This document shows positions 19,737 through 31,550 of a stretch of 64,000 nt of DNA, one piece after another. Origin of the DNA: Leishmania donovani (taxonomy: Eukaryota; Euglenozoa; Kinetoplastea; Trypanosomatida; Trypanosomatidae). How positions within the stretch are numbered: position 1 is the stretch's first letter; every line of letters starts with the position of its first letter. The position numbers and the translations under genes are program-made. Below the pieces are notes generated by a model that saw only the letters and a list, made by a program, of their open reading frames with translations, was not told the origin of the DNA and searched no databases. Location: assembly GCF_000227135.1 (NCBI RefSeq), contig NC_018258.1, forward strand, positions 1,172,732 to 1,236,731. Direction: 5' to 3'.

Positions 19737-21411
19737 GCGGGAGAGGAGCCGCTTGCTGTCTGGCAACACAAAGAAAACAGAGGCAGACGGCCAGCACATG
19801 GAGGACAGTAGATTGGCATGGTGGAGTGGGTCTGCTGCATGAAGCGAAAAGGGCATGTGTGCACGTATGCCCCGTGCTCCCCCTCACTCGCACGGTGGGG
19901 CGTCTATCGTGTCCGCTATTCCTGTGGAAGCAGCAGGGTAGGATGGCGTCAGAACGAACGACGAGCGGAAAAGCGGACGCCTCTCCTTTCCGCTCGCTGC
20001 ACAAGATTTGTACCTCTTCTTTCACGAGTTCAACGCATGATCGAACGTGCCCGCAGCACGTGACACAGGCCAGGAGAGACGGAGACACACACACACGAGA
20101 CCTCAACACAGCAGAGAAAACGAGAACGACAGCCAAACAACACTCAGACGACATAACAAATGCATATGCACAAGAGAACTCACACAGCCGTATAACAGCC
20201 CCGATGCCGATGCGCAGCACACCTCAGAGCCGGCAAAATAATACTCTCACATATATGTATATGTATCGGTAGAGGCCGACCTTCTCGAGCATTCCTAAAC
20301 AACAACGAAGGCGGCGGCTAGAGGCATAGAGCTGCACAAACGTGCTCGCCCAGGCGGACACACAGGCACCTAAGTCAGCGAACCCGCTTCATCCGCTGTG
20401 ATACCGCACACATTGAGACAGCACATCTCACTGTTGCACCGAGGCCGACAAGAGAGTTTAATAATAGGAGTAGAGCCCACCTCCACACGCTCTTCAATGA
20501 GAAATGAACGCACCGCACTGATCAGGTGAAGCCGATAAGAGTGCCGAACATGCTTCTATCGGCAAGCACAAACTAGAAGGTCTCTTGGGAACTCAAGACG
20601 GGTGTTAAGAGGTGTCGATGAGTCCCCAATACGCGTCATACACCTCACTCTCCACCACTCGAGCAACACAAAGACATGCAATTGCAACGGCATCTCCCCG
20701 CTTGTATTTGATTCGTGGCCATAGCCCGCACGATACCCCCCAACTGCCCCATCACGCGCATACATATATGAAGGCAGGCCGTGCACATTAGACTTTTTCT
20801 CACGGGGACGCGTGCCAGCGGGCGGGAGGAGAGACGGCCACGCTCCATCTGTTAACACTGGTTCTCCGAAAAGGATGGAGTAGTAATGCGAGAGTATCCA
20901 CAGAGAGAACCGGACACGGGGCAAAGCCACGGCTAGCGAGAGGTGGCAACAAACAAAAAAAGGAGACTCTGCATTTCACGCAGACGACAGTGCAGCAACG
21001 GTGCATCGAGTTCCCGGAATCACGAACGAGGCATTGTGAAGTAGACTATGGGAGCGGGACACTGTCCATGTGCGAGGGAGACAGAGAGAGGGAGGGAGGG
21101 GAACACGGAGTGTGTGCAATGATTTGCATGCATGTGCTAACGAGAGTCGCTGGCACGGCCCCGTCAGATGGATAACGATAAATTATGAGGGCGTGTACAA
21201 CAGAGGCACGAAAAACGGAAGCGTCGAAAAAAAAAGAAAAAGAAAATGCAACTGAAGAGAAAAAGAGAGAATAACACCGCCAAAGGAAAAAACGACGGAT
21301 GACCTCCCTCTCACGCACACGTGTGACCAACGGAGCGCCCGCACACGCACACCTTCAGAAGGAGGGAGGGAGGAAGACGAGGAACGAATTATTTTTTTTT
21401 TCGTTTTGTTT
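19737..21411. other. Intergenic, no supported gene
   Basis: Mixed-composition spacer with an A/G-rich plus strand at 21200-21295. The longest minus frame (20556-20930) has a few ordered-looking stretches but no acceptor-associated start that I trust. Confidence 0.45.
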
Positions 21412-22030
21412 CAGTGTGCCCATTTCCCTGTCGCACAACTTGAGCCCAAAACGCCACTATACCCATCTGACCTGTCACCAAGCCCCACAGCCCCCCATCT
21501 GCGTGGTGCGATGGCAGCGGTAGACGCGCGCTACAGCAGATGCGCCGACTCCGTTATCTCAGCGAACGGTCCCTGCCGCATACTCTACCTCTCCGTGCGC
21601 CTCAGAGCCGCTCCCACTGTGCCGGCCGCCACCCCTGGCGCATCCCCCTCCTCGGGGTGACACGCCGGCTCCGCACACCAGCACGCAGCGCGAGGGCGGG
21701 GCGTGGGGTACACTCGAGTTCCCCTGACACTTCGCGCATCATATAAGTGAGAGAAACGCGTGCACGGTCGCCGGCCCCGCCGACGCCACGTCAGCCAGGA
21801 CCTGAACGCCAACATCAGCAGCGATACATCGCCCTGGCCGCCCCAGCCCGTTGGTGCTTGACCTTGTCACCACCAGAGGTGGTTCAGCATTGGCAGGGTT
21901 AAGGGGTGGGGTGAGGGGCTGCTTGCCTGCCCGACACAGAGTTTGGGTGGTGGTCCCTGCGATACCACGCACGGAGGTGTCTCCGCCTCATGAAGACGGC
22001 CATGGGAGAGGAAAAAAGGAAAACAAAACA
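21412..22030 (+). repeat. SIDER-type degenerate retroposon, copy 2
   Basis: Starts with CAGTGTGCCCATTTCCCTG after a T-rich run and ends in an A-rich tail (about 22010-22030), giving plus orientation. Positions 21412-21836 are almost identical, inverted, to 33718-34138; 21716-21922 are almost identical, direct, to 234-440. The internal ATGGCAGCGG near 21510 resembles the start signature of the ingi/L1Tc clade. It lies downstream of the 818-aa gene but antisense to it. Confidence 0.75.
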
Positions 22031-24631
22031 GCACCACAGGCGAAACCACAGAGCGGAGGAGGCGGCAAATCGGGGCTCAGCGAGAAAACAAAACAAAAAA
22101 GGAAAAGCGGAGTCGCCCACACAGCTTGATGAAGATGTAAACAACGAGCACACAAGGCAACCCAAAAGCAGAGCGCAGAATGAGTGCGAACTCGGAGGTG
22201 ACACTCCATGCGCTGCCGTGAAGAGCGCCGTCCTCCAACCTACTAAAACACGGACACGCACAGGCACGCACACTCACAAACACAGAGAAAGAGGGAGAGG
22301 GGCGCACCAAAATTATGGAGGCAGAACGGCACCACACACACACACACACGGGAAAGCACAGTCCACCCTGCATTCAAGACGGCTGGGGAAGGTCCTTGTA
22401 CATCATTTCTGTGCCTTCCGACCAACAGAATACCCTGCCACAGAACGGGATGGATAGGGGAAGGAAAGAAAGTACCGAGGGACAGTGGCGTCACAGCGAC
22501 TGCGTGGCCGTGCCGGGGTGGTTCTTTCGCGTGCGAGGCCCTCGCCGATTATTTGCCGATAACGTGCCGACGAACAAACTTCGCTGTATCACAGTCGGCA
22601 GAGATTTATGGATGCATTCTTCATTTTTATTTGTTATCAGATGTGGGTGAGGGATGGTGAGTTGATGGGGACGGTGCGGGTATGCGTTGTACCGAACACT
22701 TCGACATGAGTCACACGTATGCCCCCCCATACACACACAGAACTCCGGTCTCGACAGCGATGGTTAAGAAGTGTCGAGCGACGTGAGCGGAACAGTTTCA
22801 AAAAAAAGGGAGGAGACGAGAGGAAGTGTCGAAGCGACGGGGAAAGCATGGGAGGAGGGATGATTTGATGGGGGAGAGAGAGAAGGATGCAGAAGAGTCG
22901 AAACGCGAAATGGGGGAAGAGGGGGGAGGAAGGAGACAGGAGAGAGGGCGTCCGTCGTACTGGGAATATATGTGAAGGAGAAAAATTTTTTTCGCTTATT
23001 TTTTTTTCATCGTGTGAAGAATACAAATTGAAAAGAGCGACAACGGCCGAACAAGAAGAGAGAGCGCGACGGAGTGCCGCACCACTACGATTGAAGGGAA
23101 CACGCAAACACGCGCACACAGAGAAAGGAAAGGGCACTTGAAGGAAGACGAGGCGAAAGCGAAAAAAAAAACCCGATCAAATAAATAGCAGCGTCACGCA
23201 CATCGGAGAGGAAAGAGGGGGTATAGCCCCCCCCCCTACGTGCTGCGCAGTTTCCATTCCATGCTGCTCGTCATGACGACAGAAAGAAAAAAAAAATCTG
23301 GCAAAGTGCGGAGTATAGAACGGCATGAGCACCTGTGCGAAGGCAGTATCGAAGAGCACACACTACGCTCAAGTGGGAAAAAGCGTGGGAGCATCAGGAA
23401 ACGAACAGCGTGGAAGGCGCTCAGGAACCTTTACAGAGAGGCCCAACACATGAGCGCCGCATCGGTCTTCCCCGTTTCTCCGGGCCCCTCGTTGTTTGTG
23501 TGCGCCCACGGCGCAGCTTGAACGGCAACGGCACCACTGATCCCCATCTGGAACGCAGCAGCGCTCTGGTCGCCTATGAGAGCTTCACCAGTACCGTGAT
23601 ATGACGACAGCACCACCAACGTAAAAGCAACCGGAGACGCGGAAAAGCTAACCCGGCATTCCCTTTACAGCCATGCCTTGGGAGGCCGCTGTTAGCTGTC
23701 GAAGTATGCGGGCTGCAAGGCACGAAGAGGAAAGCGCACAATACCTCACTCAGCATGGGCACGCGCTAAAAGAAAAGCGAAGGGGAGCAAATAAAAACAA
23801 ACAAGGGGCGTAGGCCATCCACCACTTTCGTGCCGCACGTGCTCAGAGGGGCGGTAATAGTAGGTGATCGTGCGCGCAAGCAGCTGCAGTGCGATGCACG
23901 CTGGCCCATGTGCGTTGGCAACGAAGCAGGTGAGGCACTGAACTATGCTTTTCAAAAAAAAAAAACAAGGAATTCAATCATTTTAAGCACTGCAAACGTG
24001 CCCGTACGGGAGGCCTGCGGCGAGGCATACATTTTTGTCCGTCCCGCCTCTCCACTTGCTTTTTCAACCCTGTGCCAAGCCCTACGGCCTTACGACGGTG
24101 CACGCTGAAGAGGCAAGGATTTGGGAGGGAGAGAGGGAGGAGGAAGGCAACCTCTAGAGCCGCAGCCGGTCGCTTATTAACAGACGAACGAAACAGTATA
24201 ACGGAACAGCTGGGCAGGGGGTTGCGGAAGAGACAGAAAACACTGAACGGGAAACAGCCGCTCGGGGAATGGCGAGCAGAGCATAGACTCTACCGCTACG
24301 GGGAAAAATGAAATCCGCGAAAGAAGTCCATGCAATCACCATCAAAACAAGAATTCCCCGACACACAAAAATAATAAAGGGTGCCGTCGTACCCCCGCCC
24401 GCCCTCCCAACGCGACGGGAAGTGGAAGATGCAAACATGGATGAATGAGACGACAGACCGCAGCAAACAAAAGAAATCCGCAGACTCCCCAGCAAGCAAC
24501 CGAGCGGAAGAAAAAGAAACCCATGAAACGCTTCGGCACGCACCTCGTTAGCAGAGGCAAACACGTGGTGTTCGTCTTCACACCCTCTTCGCACAGCTAT
24601 CCCTGCTGAGGCAAAGCATTTTCAGACGTCT
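22031..24631. other. Intergenic, no supported gene
   Basis: 3' flank of the 818-aa gene. CA repeat at 22332-22350, T/A runs near 22985-23010, A-runs at 23164 and 23955. Strong plus-strand purine bias throughout. No gene seen. Confidence 0.5.
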
Positions 24632-27088
24632 CTACTTGGACGGCTTCGGGTGTATTATCACGTGTTCCTCCTCTAGCTCATGTGCGTTCGACAGCATACG
24701 CTCTGCTTGGCGCTTCTTGCGTGCGATACCGGGAACCTCTCCAGAATCAGTGGTGCTGCGTGCTGAGTGCACTGACCACGACGCACTGCGCTGTATCAAG
24801 AAGGGGTTCGTGCCTTCGTCCACGGAATATTCTACCGAGGGGCATGAGCGACTCATGATGCCGTTGCTAGACTCTCCCGGCAAGCGCAGCTCCGTGCCGC
24901 TTCGCCCACCAAGGCTACGCAGGGACTTCTCGTTGGAGCTCTCTGTCGTGACGCACAGCCCCTCCATCCCGATAGAGAGATGAAAGCCGGTGAACCCGGC
25001 GAGCCTCTGCTGCGTCCTCCAAGCGCCACCGCCACTTGCCACCGTGATGAACTTTTCGGGAGTCACGCTGAAGCTGGTAGAGCTGCTGGCTGTTCCACTG
25101 GGGCTCCACGCCGGCGCCGTGCCAGGCACCGTGACTTGATCGTATTGTAACGGCGGCAGCGGAACGGCAGGCTTCAGAGGCGCCTGCGTCGCAGGACCGC
25201 TGGTACTGCTACGACTTGGCGGCACATCTCGACGGGGCGAGAAGGGCACCATCGCCATCTGCATCTCCGTGGCGCTCAGGGGCTTCACCTGGCCCTCCAG
25301 GTAGCGCCGTCGCAGAAACGGCCGTTGGTGTCGCTCGTTGTACGAGGGCGGAGAGACTGTGAAGGCGGACGTGGCGCTGTTTGGTGCCCTGGCCGGGTTC
25401 AGCTGTTGCTGAAGCGGCTGCGGCGGCTGAGAGGCGAGAGATGAGTGGCAGCCGCTTTCATCATCCTCTGTGTGCGCTGCGGGTGGTGCTCCGGTCAACG
25501 ACGTGGCGGTCACTTTCCGCCTATGCGCGTCTGTGGTCGCCCTCGATGCTGCAGGGTCAGAGGATGATGTCGATGATGCAACCCCATCCATCTCAAAATG
25601 CGGAGCTGCGATGCTGGTCGACCGAGAGTTGTTCCACTTCCGCGGATCCTTGCGGCGCGGCTTGCGGGACGCCGACTGCGGTGCATGACCGGCGGGCGGC
25701 GTCGACTTGTCGACGGAGCCCAGACTACATGCCGTTTCCTTCGGCTCTGTGGACGCGCCATTCAGCGTCTTGGGCAGGAGAGATGGCTGTCTCGGTGCCG
25801 CCGACGTGGTGGTACTGCTCGCTGAAGACGCAGATGCCGATCCCTCGGTGTCCACGGTGGCTCGTCTCTCGGACGCCGGCCTTCTTCGAAGGCCGGAGGA
25901 GTGACGGCTCCAATTTATCTCTGCTGTGGTCGTGGGCACGACGTCGTCTCTCTTGAGCACTGCTAAGCGGCTTTGGCCTGCCTTGTTGCTCTCCACCGCT
26001 CCTGTGCCGAGGTCGCAGAAAGGCGAGCAGCCAGTGGGGCCGAGCCCGTTTCCGAACGACGCTGAGGCGGGAGAGGCGGTGTTCGCGGAAGCATACTGCG
26101 TGTCGTCCTTTATGGTGCCCCTCTTGCGCGGTGACCCTAACCTGTCATTCCGCGAAGTCGAGAACCCCGAGAGGTGAAGCTGCGGCGGCGCGTGCAGCGT
26201 TTCTGTATTGGTCGTCCACCTCTCCGCAGCATCGAGTCGCCGCGTTAGATCAAAGATATTCTCTCTGGACAGACGCGAGGAGGCGCCGCCTCGCGATGTC
26301 AGATGAGTCGAGTCAGAGAGTCGGTGCTGCGCTGCGCTCAGTACTACGGCGCCGTCCGCGGTGCGCGTGACATTGCCGTGATCGTGCTCGTCCCCCCGAA
26401 ACGTGGCATCTACGTAGTAGTAGCCAGAGCCGACAGATCCTCGCACAGAGCACGACATCGAGCTCGCCGGGGCCGTCAGGCTGTCGTGCAGACTGCGGCG
26501 TGAGTTCACGCTACGGCCCCCGAAGCTGTCGTCAGAGTTGAGAAAGGTGCCAGCCGATGCCGGAGTGAACCCTCCGCCGTCTTTCCGGGAGAGGTGGCAG
26601 TCGCTCAGTGCCGTACCGGACGTGGCGAAAGAGTTTGTACGCTGCGCAGACCCGAACCGCGGCTCGGTGAAGGCAGCGGCCGCGATGGCGCCATCGTGGA
26701 CAGCCGCCTCTCTGGCGCACGGAGCGCCGTAGAGAGTCACGCGAGAGTAGCCACAGCCGTCATTGCTCTCTGCGTATTGGTAGAGCTGCGCTGCCGAAGA
26801 TACGCCTTGGTGAGAGCTTGCTCGACTGCGTGGGCCTTCGCGCAAGCTTGCTGCACGCTGATACGGGTGTGCAGCATCGTCGTGGCCGTAGAAACCAGAT
26901 GAGAACGCTGAAAACGCCATCGCCAACCCGGCTGCGGAGCCCATCATGGCAGGGGGACGAGCCGCGCCTTCGTTGCTCATGGTGTACGGACCCATCATCG
27001 AGCACATGGGTGTGGAGCTGCCAAACAGCTCAGCGTGCAGAGACGTCGTGGACGATGGTTGAGATGAGCACTGCATCGCAGAAATCAT
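24632..27088 (-). CDS. Unrecognised 818-aa Ser-rich disordered protein
   Basis: The protein is dominated by Ser, Ala, Thr, Arg, Pro and Gly with scattered short hydrophobic patches, and I see no catalytic or membrane signature. There is a short Gln-rich patch (PLQQQLNP). The most ordered-looking parts are the start (residues 1-60, Met- and Ser-rich), a region reading TGFHLSIGMEGLCVTTES near 700, and a charged C-terminal helix (AERMLSNAHELEEEHVII) ending in PKPSK. The start is the ATG at 27086-27088; the frame is open 96 codons further, but that part is an intergenic-type sequence with cysteine and phenylalanine runs. An alternative ATG lies four codons in. Likely a cytoskeletal or scaffold-type protein, but that is only a guess from composition. 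Confidence 0.75.
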   Translation of the reverse strand: MISAMQCSSQPSSTTSLHAELFGSSTPMCSMMGPYTMSNEGAARPPAMMGSAAGLAMAFSAFSSGFYGHDDAAHPYQRAASLREGPRSRASSHQGVSSAAQLYQYAESNDGCGYSRVTLYGAPCAREAAVHDGAIAAAAFTEPRFGSAQRTNSFATSGTALSDCHLSRKDGGGFTPASAGTFLNSDDSFGGRSVNSRRSLHDSLTAPASSMSCSVRGSVGSGYYYVDATFRGDEHDHGNVTRTADGAVVLSAAQHRLSDSTHLTSRGGASSRLSRENIFDLTRRLDAAERWTTNTETLHAPPQLHLSGFSTSRNDRLGSPRKRGTIKDDTQYASANTASPASASFGNGLGPTGCSPFCDLGTGAVESNKAGQSRLAVLKRDDVVPTTTAEINWSRHSSGLRRRPASERRATVDTEGSASASSASSTTTSAAPRQPSLLPKTLNGASTEPKETACSLGSVDKSTPPAGHAPQSASRKPRRKDPRKWNNSRSTSIAAPHFEMDGVASSTSSSDPAASRATTDAHRRKVTATSLTGAPPAAHTEDDESGCHSSLASQPPQPLQQQLNPARAPNSATSAFTVSPPSYNERHQRPFLRRRYLEGQVKPLSATEMQMAMVPFSPRRDVPPSRSSTSGPATQAPLKPAVPLPPLQYDQVTVPGTAPAWSPSGTASSSTSFSVTPEKFITVASGGGAWRTQQRLAGFTGFHLSIGMEGLCVTTESSNEKSLRSLGGRSGTELRLPGESSNGIMSRSCPSVEYSVDEGTNPFLIQRSASWSVHSARSTTDSGEVPGIARKKRQAERMLSNAHELEEEHVIIHPKPSK

Positions 27089-27121
27089 CCGACACGCAGA
27101 GAAAGAGAAATCCTTAACAGC

Positions 27122-27123
27122 CT
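27122..27123 (-). promoter_or_regulatory. Predicted trans-splice acceptor AG for the 818-aa gene
   Basis: Sense-strand CTCTCCTCCCCCATTCAG ends 33 nt before the ATG, supporting that start. Confidence 0.55.
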
Positions 27124-28637
27124 GAATGGGGGAGGAGAGCGCAAAGTCGGCACACGAAGCAACACAGCGAGACGCCGAAACAACACGTGGTGGAGGTGCG
27201 CTAGGCACGCAGCGGAGAAAAAAGCACCAGGAGAGGGTGATGAGCGAAAGGGCGGAACGAATCTTCAAAGAAGCCCTGCACACGGACACGCACACAAGGA
27301 AGAAGCGGATACAACGCTGACGTCCAGCTGCAGGGCCTGATCGACGCCCCACCACCTGCAAGCTGGCAAGTGGCACAGAGGAGCAGTTTCAACGTAATCA
27401 GGAAAGACAAAAAAGGATCTACGCACTACGCACGTGATTGTGAAGCTCTTTGTATGTGGCAACGGCAAGGCACAGGTGGAGCAAGGCCCTCGCTTCTACC
27501 CCTTCTGATACAGAGACACAGCAACGCCTCCTCGAGGCCTGACACAGGGAAAGCGTACCCCAGCGACGAGAACACAGGTGCCTCTCCAGTCCTGAACGGG
27601 AAGAGCACAAATGATATGGACAAAAAAAAAGAATAAAACAAGAAAACACGAAACGAAATACAATGATGAACAACCCGAAATGGAAACGAGGATGCGCGCA
27701 CACTACACAGGCCTTGGAAAGACGGAGAGAAGTGAAAACAGAGAGCATACAAGCAAACAACAAAAAGCACGCAGAAAAGGTAGAGGGGGGGGGTAACCAA
27801 AAGGAAAAAATAAGCGAAGAAAGACAACAGAGATAAAGCGGTGTTTGTGTGATCGTTTCTGAGCGTGTGTGGGGGGAGGGGGAGGGGGAGTGAGAGGGGA
27901 GGTATATGATAACGGTCTTCTAAAAGGGAAAAAAGCGAAAAATAAGGACGTGCAGTTCCGTTTCTCTGATACCCAGCCCCCGGAAAGGGACAAAAATGGA
28001 AAAACAAAAGGGGGCGCGAAGAACGGAAGAGTAACGCGCCGTGATCGGCGTGCAGACGAGAGCAGCTTCAATATACACACATGTATGTACACAGATAGAG
28101 GTACATGTATATGTGTATGTATATATACATGTATGTGGATAGCGCAAGGAAATAGTGAACGCGCAAACAGAAGATCGACTACGGCAGACACGCGAAACAA
28201 CGAGACCACACACACACACAAGTGTGCAGCGAGATGTTTGACAACAAAGTACGACAGAGGAGTACAACAGTGCCGAGTAAGCAAAACAAAGAAATCTACT
28301 GGAACTGATAATACACGGCGACGACAGCAAACAAAGACCGACACGCGTCGTCGGCCGCGGCTGTTGACCAAGCGAAATCCAAAAAATAATAATAATAGTG
28401 AGCAGCAAAGTCCCCCCCCCCCCAACACTCCTCCTGCGCACACCACTCTTTACGGTGCAGGGGTGCGAGTAGAAGTGAGCCCGTGGTTCGCTCGAAAAAC
28501 GGCGGAGAGCCACACTCCAGCGATCGGACTCCTTTTTGAGGTTCGGTTGCTGGTGCTCGTCTCCCCCACCCCTGGAAGAGGGCGTGGGTCGCGCTTTGGG
28601 ACAACCCGAATTATCGTGCGTGGCGATGGCGCTGAAA
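27124..28637. other. Intergenic, no supported gene
   Basis: Downstream spacer of the zinc transporter unit. It holds A-rich and G-rich plus-strand tracts (27780-27900), a palindromic TACATGTA-rich stretch at 28073-28136 and a C10 run near 28413. No gene seen. Confidence 0.5.
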
Positions 28638-28720
28638 TACACACATACACATACACATACACATACACATATACATATATATATGTGTATATGTGTGTGT
28701 GTGCGTGTGTGTATGTGTAT
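28638..28720. repeat. CA/TA/GT microsatellite with dyad symmetry
   Basis: The left half is ACATAC-type repeats, the centre is TATATATA, and the right half is GTGTAT-type repeats, so the two halves are roughly complementary and could fold into a hairpin about 35-40 bp long. Confidence 0.7.
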
Positions 28721-31550
28721 CGAGAGGGGGATGGCAGGCCAAAGACAGACACACACACAGAGAGAGAGAGAGACGAGCCGAAACGGGCGCGGCCCAGACA
28801 ACCGGGTGCGGTGTTCTTGGCAGGCACAAACCGAAAAGACGTAATGAAACAGCAAAGGAATAAACGACACGGGACAGACGCGCAGACAAGGGAGGGGAAC
28901 GAACAGGGGGCGGGCGAGCGGGCCGGCCGGCCGGGAGATGGGTAGAGAGGAAGCGCGGCACGCACACACACACGTGAGAACTCCCTTGAGCGTGCGCGGT
29001 GCTCAGCTGATGGAAGTTGCGTTGCTGGTTCTCTGTGCAGTAGAGGGAAGAAGCAACGGATTGGCGGAAAAAGAGCGCAGAGTGACGGTGGGTGGACATG
29101 CGCAGCGGAGGCGGTGGAATAGGGGAGGACATCGTTGGCGCACATGTGCGTCAGGTGCCCAAGGTTACGAAGGGCAGACTCTTGAAGCGGTGGGAGGGAG
29201 CACTGGGACATAGTTCGGGCCACCGTCAGATATGCGTGCCCCCAAGACGCAGTGGGCGCAACTCAGTGGTCAAGCCGGATGCAAGTGGCCCTCACATAGC
29301 GTCAAGCGGATTCTCATGCGACGCGCAGGTTGGTCTCTTCTCCCCAGACTAGTCTGCGTGAACGGAGCGACACGCACACACACAGCGTCCACTGGCCTCT
29401 TTTCTTTTCGTTTCGTCTTTTTCTTTCGCGGATCGAAGTGCGTGCGCCGCACCGCCTGGGCCGGCCCACAAACAGAGGATATTTTAACGCACACACGCAT
29501 GAATACGTAAATACACAGGCACGTGGCGTGCCACAGGTATATGCTATACATGGACATATGCGCCCGCATCCGGCACACAGAGACTTCCCTTAGAATCCAT
29601 CTATTTATATACACACGCACACGCTCTTTGCTTCTGCTCACCTCCATTCTGCAGCGCACCGAACACATTCATGTGCGACAGCGGAGAGCCAAGAGCCCAC
29701 ACAACTAAAACCGATTACTGTGAACACACGCTCTACGAAGATAAAAAAAATGAAGAGGGATCGCACTCCTTCGCGCAGCTGGTGCTGCGCATCAAGCAGC
29801 AGAGCAGCCAAGTACGTTTCCGCACCGTCGCACTACAAATGCGTCAGACCCACCATGCCCTACATTCACGAAGAAAAACGCGTGAGCATCAAGGGCAGTA
29901 GTCACTCGCACGCATGCGCAGAGTCTTTGGCTGCGCGGCTGAAACCTCCTCTCGTTTGCTGGAAACCTAAAGATTGACGGCCGCGCCGTATCTGCAACTT
30001 TATTCGCATCTTTCATGTGTAGGAAGACACCCACCCGTATGCGCAGAGATCCACACGACGTCCCATGAAGAGTACGCGAACAGCGAAAAGGAAAATTGAA
30101 TGCTCTGCGCAACGGAGCGGGGTGCCTCTCGCACCATGTAGAAAGAAGCAATGAAAAGAAACGAGCACGGCGACGACAAGGACGCCGTGACAGAGGGGTA
30201 TCCTCTACGCGACACAGACATATATGTATATACATTCACACATACGTACGCATCGGCACACACCTAGCACTTGAATGCACACAACTCGGTGATGTTAACG
30301 TTTTAGCACGCTGCAAACGCGGACATAAAGAGCGAACGAAAAAAAAAAGAAAACGATGAGGCGGAAGGAGAGGGGAGGGGGACGTCCACACGACAGAAAA
30401 ACAGAAGTGCCGGTGCGCCCGCCTCGAAAGAAAAAAAATTCCCAAGCCAAAGAGCTAAACTGGATGAGGCACGCGGACGTCGCAAGAGGTAAATCGCATT
30501 ACTGCCTACACGTGTGCAAGAGCTGATTTTGAATCCGTGCCTGAGTGTTCGTCGCGAGGCGCCGACAGACGTGGCCCGCTGTGACGGCGGGGACTTTGTA
30601 CCGAGCGGCGCACAATGATCCTGTGCGGGGGAAGCGAACCGACAATCGATGCCCCCGCATACCCGGACGCACGCATGCCAGATCACGCAAGCGCGAGCAC
30701 AGCTGGGAAAAGGAGACCGTCAATGTTCTTTTTCTTTTTCGCGCACATTTCCGTGTGGCTCTTCCGCTTCTCTGCCCACTTCAGACTCTGTGCGAGCCAC
30801 GAGAGCGACAGCCGGTGTCGCCACGCGCTCCAGTCCGCTGGAGGAGCAGAAAGGTGCAAGATGTAGCGGCGAGAAAGAGAAAGAGGGCGAGAGGGCGACG
30901 GTTATAGGCAAACCGCCAGGGCGGCGGCGTGAAGAGAGGAAGAGAAGGCGACTCACAGCGAAGGGAAGGCAGGAAAATACGGAAAAGAAAAGTGTCATGA
31001 GCCAGCGCATCCCATGGGCACAGACAAAGAATGAGCTGAGTCTTTACTCTGTGAGACAGGCAGGCACAGAGCACAAAACGCGGCAAATGTAAAAAAAAAA
31101 GAAAAAATCATACAAACCCGATGTTGCAGACTGCCGCAAGCGATGCTATTCAAATTGCCTGCGCCGCCTCGCGCACGTTTGTGCAAGATACAAAGCCGAG
31201 GCACAAACACACACATACGTGGAAAAACGAAGAGCACATAGGCGCAGAGAAGCCTCCTCTCACGCGCCTCATTCGCGCCCATCCCCATCGCAGCTCACGG
31301 CCGCCGTGTTGTGGATCCTGTTAGTTGGTTTATAGCCTACTCTCGTGTGCCGCACGCCGCATACTTTATCCGACTTCCTTTTCGCCTTGCCTTCTTCCTT
31401 CACTCGAGGGAAGCTTGTGTTACACATACGGGCACAGACGCACCGTTTCATCCGCTGAGGAACGCGCAACACGGCGTTCGTTGGAGAGGAGGGTAGCGAA
31501 GAGTGGTGCCTTGACAGGCCACATCTCAGCCACAGAAAGCCGTCGGTACC
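28721..31550. other. Intergenic, no supported gene
   Basis: Long 3' flank of the zinc transporter gene. Isolated plus-strand pyrimidine tracts occur at 29399-29430, 30723-30742 and 31370-31410, against the general purine bias. Small frames near 29.1-29.2 kb and 29.8 kb (minus) have protein-like composition but are short and interrupted. Confidence 0.45.

Noticed and set aside
27703..29223. Long minus frames of 247-349 aa
   Set aside because: They translate CA/GT microsatellites and homopolymers (HTHTHT, CVCVCV) and have no conserved-looking part.
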